From Nitrospirales bacterium (GTDB taxonomy: Bacteria; Nitrospirota; Thermodesulfovibrionia; Thermodesulfovibrionales; Dissulfurispiraceae): a stretch of DNA of 10,006 nt. A program made the position numbers and the translations under genes. Below are positions 1 to 5,424 of the stretch, piece by piece. The notes beneath the pieces are model-generated. The model saw nothing but the letters and a program-made list of their open reading frames with translations, made no database searches and was not told the DNA's origin. The stretch lies in contig JADLDZ010000009.1 in the NCBI GenBank assembly GCA_020846375.1, positions 1 to 10,006 on the forward strand, given 5' to 3'. Position 1 is the first letter of the stretch, and each line of letters opens with the position of its first letter.

Positions 1-65
1 TATGCCTCCCGAGAGGAGAAAGGCGATGCCCGAGCAGGAGTCTCCCTCCGAATAGATGAGAGTAT

Positions 66-140
66 CCCCGGAAAGGGGCCGGCGTTGTGAGGCGGAAAGG
101 ACATCCCCGATAAAGGCATCCGAGGCACCCCGGAAAGGGG
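66..140. repeat. Two copies of the 13-mer CCCCGGAAAGGGG
   Basis: Identical 13-mers lie at 66-78 and 128-140. Each can form a 4-bp CCCC/GGGG stem around GGAAA. Related degenerate forms are CCCCGATAAAGG at 114-125 and CCCCGGAAGG at 218-227. The spacing is irregular (48, 14 and 90 bases between starts), so this is not a CRISPR or a regular tandem array. The function is unknown. Confidence 0.5.
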
Positions 141-358
141 AGAACGTCTCGCGGAAAACGCTATGGGAAACCGGTTCCATCGGTCTACTCTATACTGCGG
201 AGGGCAAAGAGTCAAGTCCCCGGAAGGAAAAACGGGTACAGGTAAAGAAAGGAAAACTGAAGAGAGGGTATCTCACTCGGTAGAGGGCACCTTCTGTCTC
301 CTGGGAGTGTGTCAATCAGGGAGTGTATGTCTTGGCTCCCTTCGAGTAACCCCTCCCG

Positions 359-383
359 CCCTCCCCTTACTCTAAGGGGAGGG
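359..383. repeat. 11-bp perfect inverted repeat
   Basis: CCCTCCCCTTA (359-369) pairs perfectly with TAAGGGGAGGG (373-383) around the 3-base loop CTC. It would be the most stable hairpin of the intergenic region on either strand. No T-run follows the 3' arm on the + strand (GAAAGAAAG follows) or on the minus strand (GCGGGAGGGG-like sequence follows), so it is not a canonical intrinsic terminator. It may instead be a processing or mRNA 3'-end stabilising structure, or a repeat element. Confidence 0.65.
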
Positions 384-399
384 GAAAGAAAGAGGATTC

Positions 400-417
400 C
401 CTGTGAGGATTCACAGG
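400..417. repeat. 7-bp inverted repeat
   Basis: CCTGTGA (400-406) and TCACAGG (411-417) are perfectly complementary around GGAT. The hairpin overlaps a direct repeat of GAGGATTC (392-399 and 405-412). No T-tract follows. It is one of five hairpins in about 245 bases. Confidence 0.5.
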
Positions 418-482
418 AGAGGGACCTGAAGGGGGCTGAGGGGGTATCCTCTTCTCTGCAGCGAGCGTCTGGAATATCAGCA

Positions 483-506
483 GGGGGCAGGTAACGCCCT
501 GCCCCC
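483..506. repeat. 9-bp GC-rich inverted repeat
   Basis: GGGGGCAGG (483-491) pairs perfectly with CCTGCCCCC (498-506) around the 6-base loop TAACGC. The word CAGGGGGCAGG in its left arm also occurs, on the other strand, inside the cbiL coding insertion (around 5941-5965). No T-tract follows on either strand. Confidence 0.6.
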
Positions 507-532
507 GCGTATGCTCGAAGGGAAAGAGGGAA

Positions 533-562
533 GATCTCAGGAGCAGAGTATCCCCTGAGATC
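533..562. repeat. 9-bp inverted repeat with 12-base loop
   Basis: GATCTCAGG (533-541) and CCTGAGATC (554-562) are perfectly complementary around a 12-base loop. The loop contains part of the AGAGTATCCCC word that also occurs at 59-69. It lies just beyond the proposed operon terminator in the minus direction. It could be a backup 3'-end structure or an operator-like dyad; nothing in the sequence decides between these. Confidence 0.5.
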
Positions 563-581
563 AGGGAGTAATTCGCTCGCA

Positions 582-602
582 AAGAAAGAGGGTGCCCCCT
601 CT
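582..602 (-). terminator. Probable intrinsic terminator of the cobalamin operon
   Basis: Read on the minus strand, AGAGGG (602-597), loop GGCA, and CCCTCT (592-587) are followed at once by TTCTTT-like sequence (about 586-581). A 6-bp GC-rich stem with a tight loop and a T-rich tail is a rho-independent terminator pattern. It lies about 43 bases after the stop codon of the last operon gene (645-647), where an operon terminator is expected. The tail is interrupted by a C, so termination may be partial. Confidence 0.6.
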
Positions 603-644
603 GCCCCTCACCCAGGGAGACCTGTTCAGATCGCAGAGCATTCC

Positions 645-1955
645 CTATCCGCAGGATTTTATCAGGGAGAAGAGGAGGGCATCGATTGCGTCGATGAGCT
701 CCTTGAACAGACCGCCATGGCTCTTGGAGGTGGAGAAGAGCTGCCCTCTCATCTCCCTGATGAGAGGATCGTCGCACTTCTCATAGGTGATATGCCCGTT
801 TTGAAGGGCATGCCGCTCAAGGACCAGGAGACGTTTCGCCTTTTCGACGAAGGGGAGCAGCAGCCCTTTCACCTTCACCGCCCGGTCGGTGATACACGCA
901 ATTTCATCGGTGTCCCACACACGGACGCCGCGCCGTACGGTTTCCGCGATCTCCCCCGTCATCATCTGCAGGGTGCAGTATTCGAGCCCCCGCACCCCGC
1001 GCCTCCATTGAAAGAGCAGGGCATTGCGGCGGAACCAGAGGAAGTTGCGCATGCCGAGGGAGACCAGCCCATCCACCGACGCTTCGAGATCACGCACGAG
1101 GGATGCCAGAGCATCCGCCTGCGGCTTCTGTGCCGCATCATCCGCCTGCCCGGCGCACTCCGAGGCAGGATGTCCCTCAGCGTGTTCCGCTCCCCCACTG
1201 CAGACAGGTGCGCCGAGGAGATACTCCCACAGGGAACGCAGGACAGCGGCGCCCCTCTCATCGTCCGGCGTATCGAAATGGATGAGGGAGAGGATAACCC
1301 GCCCCTCTCCGAAGGCACCTTCCACGACGGCGGGGTCATTCTGCAAGCGCCGGGGGTCGAGGTTGATCTGGTACAGGGATTCGAGCTCAGTCCATGAACC
1401 GTACTGCTCCGTGTCCCCCACATTGACATCAGAGCTGAAGGCGTCGGGCAGGGCCTCTCCGTAGGCGGCGAGGACCTGCAGACCGGGGTCCTCCGCAATG
1501 AACTGGGAGGGCCACCAGGCATGGAACACCGGTTCGGCGACGTTTCGCCAGATCGGGTGTTCGGACAGGGAGAGCCGCACCCTCCCGCTGAAACTCGGAA
1601 CGCGCTCACAGGTGGGCTTCCTTTTCACCGGCAGGAGGCCGATCCCATCCTGCGTGGCGAGCCCGGCCCCGCCGCAGAAGCCCAGGTACCGGCCGCCCCC
1701 GTGCACAAAGTCCCTGATGGCAGCCACCCCTCCGTCTCCGAGGGCCTTGCTCTTGTTCGAGGCCCATCCGCCGGGAACGAAGAGGAGACGGTATTCCCGG
1801 AGCCTTCCCTCCCTGATCTCCCCGGAGCGGACGAGGTCGAAGGGGAGGCGGGCGGCCTGCAGGGCCTTGCACGCCATCACCCCCCAGAGAAACGACTCAT
1901 CCCAGAGCAGGGCCGCCTTCCCCGAAAAGGTGCCGGTTGATGCGGTAGGGAGCAT
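645..1955 (-). CDS. BPL_N-type glutamine-amidotransferase-like protein with extra C-terminal domain
   Basis: Residues about 10-250 of this 436-residue protein look like the BPL_N (biotin-protein-ligase N-terminal) class of class-I amidotransferase-like folds. LLFVPGGWAS (57-66) is followed by the nucleophile-elbow segment GFCGGAGLAT (92-101) with candidate catalytic Cys94; His226 in SLIHFDTP is a possible His partner. I see no biotin-ligase catalytic domain and no signal peptide. A polar Ala/Gly/Glu/Gln-rich linker (about 251-280) leads to a largely helical C-terminal region (about 285-436) that I do not recognise. The ATG at 1955 has AGGA at 1967-1964, eight bases upstream, and lies 16 bases after the cbiGH stop, so the gene is probably translated with the cobalamin operon as its last member. 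The substrate is unknown. The corrin amidases CbiA and CbiP have a different architecture, so equating this protein with them is not justified. The BPL_N call is fairly firm; the function is open. Confidence 0.85.
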   Translation of the reverse strand: MLPTASTGTFSGKAALLWDESFLWGVMACKALQAARLPFDLVRSGEIREGRLREYRLLFVPGGWASNKSKALGDGGVAAIRDFVHGGGRYLGFCGGAGLATQDGIGLLPVKRKPTCERVPSFSGRVRLSLSEHPIWRNVAEPVFHAWWPSQFIAEDPGLQVLAAYGEALPDAFSSDVNVGDTEQYGSWTELESLYQINLDPRRLQNDPAVVEGAFGEGRVILSLIHFDTPDDERGAAVLRSLWEYLLGAPVCSGGAEHAEGHPASECAGQADDAAQKPQADALASLVRDLEASVDGLVSLGMRNFLWFRRNALLFQWRRGVRGLEYCTLQMMTGEIAETVRRGVRVWDTDEIACITDRAVKVKGLLLPFVEKAKRLLVLERHALQNGHITYEKCDDPLIREMRGQLFSTSKSHGGLFKELIDAIDALLFSLIKSCG

Positions 1956-1971
1956 GTACGGTGTCCTGTCC

Positions 1972-3786
1972 TCAGGCGCCGGGCTTGTTCTCGTACCCGC
2001 GGGGGGTGAGCATCCAGCCCTCCCAGATAAAGGTCTTCGAATTCCCGATGATGACGGTCGTCTGCATGTCGATCTCGTGGTTGAGCATATCCCGCAGGTT
2101 GGTGAGGACGACCCGTTCCTCCGGACGCATGGCCGCCTTGACGAGGCCGACCGGCGTCTCGGTGCTCCGGTGCTTCAGCATGATCGCCCGCGCGGTGCTG
2201 ATATGCTCCTGTCTCCCCATGCTTTTCGGGTTGTAGAGGACGACCACGAAGTCGGCAGTGGCAGCGGCAGTCAGCCTTTTCTCTATCGTCTCCCACGGGG
2301 TGAGCCTGTCGGAGAGGCTTATGCAGGCGAAGTCGTGCATGAGGGGCGCTCCGAGCCGCGAGGCGCAGGCATTCAGGGCGGAAATGCCGGGGATGACCTC
2401 CACATGCGGCAGGGAGTCCTCCGTTGTCCCGCCGGTCCCGTTTTCCGGGCATCTTCCCGCGCCGGCAGGGGCGGCCTTCAGCATTTCGAATACCAGGCCC
2501 GCCATGGCATAGATGCCCGGGTCCCCCCCGCTGATCACGGTGACGGTCTTCCCGGCCAGTGCCAGCTCAACCGCCTTCCGGCACCTGTCGGTCTCCTTCG
2601 TCATGCCGGTGGCGAAGACCTCCTTGTCCCTGATCAATTCGGGGATGAGGTCGAGGTAGGTCCCGTACCCCACGATGACATCGGACTTCCGTATAACGCT
2701 CTGTGCATAAGGGGTAATATGGTCGATACTCCCCGGTCCTGTTCCTACGATGTAAAGTGCGCTTTTTCCCATGTGCTCTCCATCCCTCTTTCCTGTGTAA
2801 TATTTCTGTGCGGCTGCTGCCACGGTTACATTTCCGACTTTCTGCTTCGGTACGATGAGCAGTGCGCCCTCCGCCGCTGCGAGAAGGGCGGCGGGCTCTG
2901 AAACGGCATGGGCCCCCGTTGCCCTGAAAACCGCCTCCGATCTCGCCGGCCCCGGTACACGGTTCAGCTCGGCGGGGGTAAAGGAGTCGAGAGGAAAAGA
3001 GTACTTTTCCGCAAACGCCGCGAGGCCCGGCTCCTTCGCCTTGATATCGATGGTCGCCACGGAACGTACCGAAGCGAACGCCAGGTTGGCGGCGTGGAGA
3101 ACCCCTTTCACCGCCTCCTCTATCTCCTCAAGGGGGGTCCTGCTGTTGCACCCGATACCGAGGACGAGATTCCGGGGCCTCAGGTAGAGCTGCCCGCCGC
3201 GGTGGCGCGGCCCGGAAGTGCCCTCCTGGTAGACATTCTCCCGGTTCGTGATGAGCACCTCTGCCCGGAAGGGCTCGCTCACCCGCCGGAACGCATCCGG
3301 CAGTGGGATGTCAATCTCCGTATAGACAGGGAGCACTCCTTTATCGAGAAAGCGCGTTCCGATGCCGGGCAGCCGCTCCCACTCCTCGATGAGGAGGCCG
3401 TTGTCCCGCGCCCAGAGATCGAGGGAGGGCAGCCGGTTCACGTCGGAGGCGGTCGTGATGACCGCTTCGCCTCCCAGGAACTCCGCTATTTCACGGGCCG
3501 CCTCATTCGCCCCTCCGAGATGTCCGCTCAGGAGACTGACCGCAAACCTCCCTTTCTCGTCCAGTACGACGACGGCGGGGTCGTGTTTCTTGTCCCTGAC
3601 CAGCGGCGCGATAGTCCGCACCACGATGCCCGCGGCCATGATGAAAACAAGCCTTTCGTGCGTCTCCCACAGGCGGGGCACCGCGGCTGCGGCAAACTTC
3701 GTCACCCGCGCCCCGGGATAGAGTCCCGTCAGCTTTTCCGCCAGGGAGCGTCCGCTCTCCGTTATATAGATAAGTGCGACCGGCAT
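1972..3786 (-). CDS. cbiGH: CbiG-CbiH fusion: cobalt-precorrin-5A hydrolase / C17-methyltransferase
   Basis: One 604-residue frame joins two consecutive-type enzymes of anaerobic corrin synthesis. Residues 1 to about 335 are CbiG, which opens the delta-lactone of cobalt-precorrin-5A and releases acetaldehyde. Visible family signatures are AAGIVVRTIAPLVRDKKHDP (51-70), SLLSGHLGGAN (84-94) and the C-terminal-domain start GIGCNSRTPLEEIEEAV (210-226). Residues 339-604 are CbiH, the SAM-dependent C17-methyltransferase that also contracts the ring to form the lactone. It shows YIVGTGPGSIDHITPYAQ (345-362), ISGGDPGIYAMAG (418-430), VIPGISALNACASRLGAP (464-481) and LYNPKSMGR (517-525). A Gly/Pro-rich loop (about 439-459) looks inserted in CbiH. 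I chose ATG 3786 because MPVALIYITESG is the normal CbiG beginning; an upstream TTG at 3858 would add a Pro/Gly-rich tail unlike the family. An internal ATG at 2772 begins CbiH and has its own Shine-Dalgarno. The gene follows cbiF by 93 bases. Confidence 0.95.
   Translation of the reverse strand: MPVALIYITESGRSLAEKLTGLYPGARVTKFAAAAVPRLWETHERLVFIMAAGIVVRTIAPLVRDKKHDPAVVVLDEKGRFAVSLLSGHLGGANEAAREIAEFLGGEAVITTASDVNRLPSLDLWARDNGLLIEEWERLPGIGTRFLDKGVLPVYTEIDIPLPDAFRRVSEPFRAEVLITNRENVYQEGTSGPRHRGGQLYLRPRNLVLGIGCNSRTPLEEIEEAVKGVLHAANLAFASVRSVATIDIKAKEPGLAAFAEKYSFPLDSFTPAELNRVPGPARSEAVFRATGAHAVSEPAALLAAAEGALLIVPKQKVGNVTVAAAAQKYYTGKRDGEHMGKSALYIVGTGPGSIDHITPYAQSVIRKSDVIVGYGTYLDLIPELIRDKEVFATGMTKETDRCRKAVELALAGKTVTVISGGDPGIYAMAGLVFEMLKAAPAGAGRCPENGTGGTTEDSLPHVEVIPGISALNACASRLGAPLMHDFACISLSDRLTPWETIEKRLTAAATADFVVVLYNPKSMGRQEHISTARAIMLKHRSTETPVGLVKAAMRPEERVVLTNLRDMLNHEIDMQTTVIIGNSKTFIWEGWMLTPRGYENKPGA
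2776..2781 (-). promoter_or_regulatory. Internal Shine-Dalgarno before the CbiH half
   Basis: On the minus strand GGAGAG (2781-2776) stands 3 bases before an in-frame ATG (2772-2770), so its GGAG core is 5 bases from the ATG. This ATG is exactly where a stand-alone CbiH would start (MGKSALYIVGTGPG). The site lies inside the continuous cbiGH frame. It could give a separate CbiH product, or be a relic of the unfused ancestor. Confidence 0.5.
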
Positions 3787-3800
3787 TCCGTCTCTGCCCG

Positions 3801-3816
3801 AAGGGAACGCTCCCTT
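3801..3816. repeat. Hairpin in cbiF-cbiGH spacer, close to cbiG start
   Basis: AAGGGA (3801-3806) and TCCCTT (3811-3816) form a 6-bp stem around ACGC. It sits 14 bases upstream of the chosen cbiG start codon, next to its weak Shine-Dalgarno (purine-rich GAGACGGA directly before the ATG). The hairpin could affect initiation; this is inference. Confidence 0.4.
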
Positions 3817-3856
3817 TCCGCCGGGCCGGGGAGCCTGTCCCGGATGGAGGGGGAGC

Positions 3857-3881
3857 AAAAGGAGGGGGAAAGCACCCCCTC
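3857..3881 (-). terminator. Attenuator-like hairpin overlapping the cbiF stop codon
   Basis: On the minus strand GAGGGGG (3881-3875), loop TGCTTT, and CCCCCTC (3868-3862) form a perfect 7-bp stem followed by C and TTTT (3860-3857). The left arm includes the last two bases of the cbiF TGA stop. The T-tract is short (four), so I read it as a partial terminator or 3'-end stabiliser between cbiF and cbiGH and not a full stop, since the pathway genes continue downstream on the same strand. Confidence 0.45.
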
Positions 3882-4635
3882 AGTTCCGGTACTCGTGCTT
3901 GAAATCCTTGTCATACAGCTTCGATTCCCTGCCGAGAGCCGCTTCCGACGCCTTCAGGGAGTCTCCTATGTAGATCAGCGCGGTCTTTTTGATGCCCGCA
4001 TCCCTTGCCATCCCGACGAGCTCTTTCAGGGTGCCGCGGATCACCCTCTGTTCCGGCCAGGAGGCTTTTTCGATGATGACCACCGGGGTCTCCCCGGAGT
4101 ACCCCTGCAGCAGCTCTTCCCGCACCCGCTCGATCATCCCCACGCTCAGGAAGATCGCCATGGTCGCCCGATGCTGCGCCAGGAGTCCGAGCCTCTCGGA
4201 TTCCGGCACCGGGGTCCTGCCCTCCAGGCGCGTAAAGATCACGGTCTGGCTTATTTCGGGTATGGTGAGCTCCTGTCCGAGTACGGCGGCCCCCGCCATG
4301 GCGGAGGAGACCCCGGGCACCACCTCGTACCCGATGCCCAGCTCCCTCAGCCTCTCGATCTGTTCGGAAATGGCGCTGTAAAAGGAAGTGTCCCCCGTAT
4401 GCAGGCGCACCACCCTCTTTCCTGCCGCCACGGACCTCCGGATCACCTCGGTGGTCTCCTCCAGGTTCATGACCGCGGAATTGTGGATCTCCGCCCTCAG
4501 TCCTTCGAGGAGCGCCGGGTTCACTAGGCTGCCCGCATAGATGACGACATCCGCCGCATCGAGGAGTCTTCTTCCCTTCAGGGTGATGAGCTCGGGATCA
4601 CCCGGTCCTGCTCCGATGAAATATACGTTCGCCAT
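3880..4635 (-). CDS. cbiF: Cobalt-precorrin-4 C11-methyltransferase
   Basis: This 251-residue SAM-dependent tetrapyrrole methylase has the normal length of CbiF/CobM. It transfers a methyl group to C11 of cobalt-precorrin-4 in the cytoplasm, giving the lactone substrate that CbiG then opens. The N-terminus carries the family glycine-rich motif in YFIGAGPGDPELITLKG (5-21). VVIYAGSLVNPALL (30-43) and the SAM-site segment RLHTGDTSFYSAISEQ (77-92) are typical of CbiF and separate it from CbiL and CbiH. VVPGVSSAMAGAA continues the conserved core. The ATG at 4635 has GAGGGG at 4645-4640, four bases upstream, and lies only 12 bases after the HD-protein stop, so the two are very likely cotranscribed. 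A GC-rich hairpin overlaps the stop codon. The family assignment is secure. Confidence 0.97.
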   Translation of the reverse strand: MANVYFIGAGPGDPELITLKGRRLLDAADVVIYAGSLVNPALLEGLRAEIHNSAVMNLEETTEVIRRSVAAGKRVVRLHTGDTSFYSAISEQIERLRELGIGYEVVPGVSSAMAGAAVLGQELTIPEISQTVIFTRLEGRTPVPESERLGLLAQHRATMAIFLSVGMIERVREELLQGYSGETPVVIIEKASWPEQRVIRGTLKELVGMARDAGIKKTALIYIGDSLKASEAALGRESKLYDKDFKHEYRN

Positions 4636-4647
4636 TTTTCCCCTCTT

Positions 4648-5424
4648 CTATTTTTTGTCCAGGTACGTATGCAAAAAAGCGACTGCCCTTTCGATCTCCT
4701 CTGTCCGGGGCAGGGTCTTCGCGATCCTGTCGATATAGCCGTTCTCCCTGACCATACGGAAAGAGGTCGTGAAATTCAGATCGTACATCCACGACAGTTT
4801 CGCCAGCTTGAAGTCGTTCAGCGTCCTCAGCATCGAGAGCGGGATCAGCTCGAAATCGAAGAGGCGCGCCAGCACCTCCGGGGAATACCCGGGGCTGTCG
4901 GGCAGCCCGAGACCCACCGCCGAGGGCCGGACCGCCGCATCCTCTTCGTAATATTCGAAAAAGACCCTCCAGATATCCAACTTGTCCGCATCCCGGATCA
5001 GCCGGATGAAGAGGACCCTCTCCGGGTCTTCGAGGTCGGGGACACGGAAGGCATTGTGGAACCTGACCGCGGTGGCAACAATTTCCTGCTCTCTTCCGGG
5101 CAGCGTGTGGAGCACCCCCTCTTCCCTGAGCACCTTCGCACCGAGCTCCCCGTGGTTCACCGAGACGCCGTCCCGGAAGGTCCTGTACTCCGCGTATTGG
5201 GGAAACCTGCCCACATCGTGAAAGAGGCCGATTGCCTCCGCCAGCAGCACTCCGCTCCGGTCCAGGCCTTCCGCTTCCGCGACCCTGACGCTGTTCTCGC
5301 AGACCCTGCGGGTGTGCTCCTCCTTCAGGGCGATATTCTCCTGGTCTCCCGGATCCGGGAGGCGGAAGGAATGCACGTAGCCGGAAAACCACTGCCGGAA
5401 GCGGGTCAGATCGTCTGCAGTCAT
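4648..5424 (-). CDS. HD-domain phosphohydrolase of unknown substrate
   Basis: This 258-residue soluble protein has a full set of HD-superfamily metal ligands in the right order: His37 (KEEHTRR), His69-Asp70 (GLFHDVGRF), His91 (NHGELGAKVL), His123 (RFHNAF) and Asp145 (IRDADKLDIW). The H...HD...H...H...D order fits a metal-dependent, possibly binuclear, phosphohydrolase or phosphodiesterase. The FHDVGRFPQYAEYRTFRD-type segment (68-85) resembles a widespread HD family that, as far as I know, has no established function. The start ATG (5424) overlaps the cbiL stop as ATGA, so translation is coupled to cbiL, and cbiF follows after 12 bases. It is therefore embedded in the cobalamin operon although it is no standard pathway enzyme. 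The substrate is unknown. A phosphatase step in nucleotide-loop assembly or nucleotide housekeeping is possible but speculative. The HD call itself is strong. Confidence 0.92.
   Translation of the reverse strand: MTADDLTRFRQWFSGYVHSFRLPDPGDQENIALKEEHTRRVCENSVRVAEAEGLDRSGVLLAEAIGLFHDVGRFPQYAEYRTFRDGVSVNHGELGAKVLREEGVLHTLPGREQEIVATAVRFHNAFRVPDLEDPERVLFIRLIRDADKLDIWRVFFEYYEEDAAVRPSAVGLGLPDSPGYSPEVLARLFDFELIPLSMLRTLNDFKLAKLSWMYDLNFTTSFRMVRENGYIDRIAKTLPRTEEIERAVAFLHTYLDKK

Larger units (their letters stand above)
1..644. other. Intergenic region rich in inverted repeats, no convincing gene
   Basis: This stretch lies downstream of the leftward cobalamin operon. The open frames in it are short, give low-complexity Arg/Pro/Ser-rich translations and resemble no family I know. 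The + strand is purine-rich, with many GGAAAGGGG, GAGGG and GTATCCCC words. The 13-mer CCCCGGAAAGGGG occurs exactly twice (66-78 and 128-140) and could fold as a small hairpin; a shortened form, CCCCGGAAGG, lies at 218-227. AGAGTATCCCC occurs at 59-69 and 545-555. GGGAGTGT is repeated 16 bases apart (303-310 and 319-326). Five perfect inverted repeats occupy 359-602 and are listed separately. I saw no tRNA, rRNA or B12-box (GCCACTG) on either strand. Confidence 0.7.

Noticed and set aside
1..300. CRISPR-like array
   Set aside because: The repeated 13-mers are too short, irregularly spaced and degenerate, and no cas genes are present.
1..644. Cobalamin riboswitch in the intergenic region
   Set aside because: This region is downstream of the operon and I found no B12-box (GCCACTG or its complement). 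A riboswitch, if present, should lie beyond the right edge, upstream of the transporter genes.
367..777. 136-codon open frame on the minus strand crossing the end of the BPL_N gene
   Set aside because: Half of it is a frameshifted reading of the real gene's 3' end and the rest is Pro/Ser-rich translation of hairpin DNA. It has no family resemblance, and the intrinsic terminator lies inside it.
1498..2901. Long open frame (467 codons) on the + strand opposite cbiGH and the BPL_N gene
   Set aside because: It is antisense to well-supported genes, its translation is rich in Arg, Pro, Gly and His with no recognisable motif, and long antisense frames are common in GC-rich coding DNA.
3787..3858. 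CbiG start at an upstream TTG (3858)
   Set aside because: It would add a Pro/Gly-rich 24-residue tail absent from the family; the ATG at 3786 gives the canonical CbiG N-terminus, although its SD is weak.
2908..4527. Long open frame (539 codons) on the + strand opposite cbiGH and cbiF
   Set aside because: Same reasons: it spans two confident minus-strand genes and their spacer, and shows no family motif.
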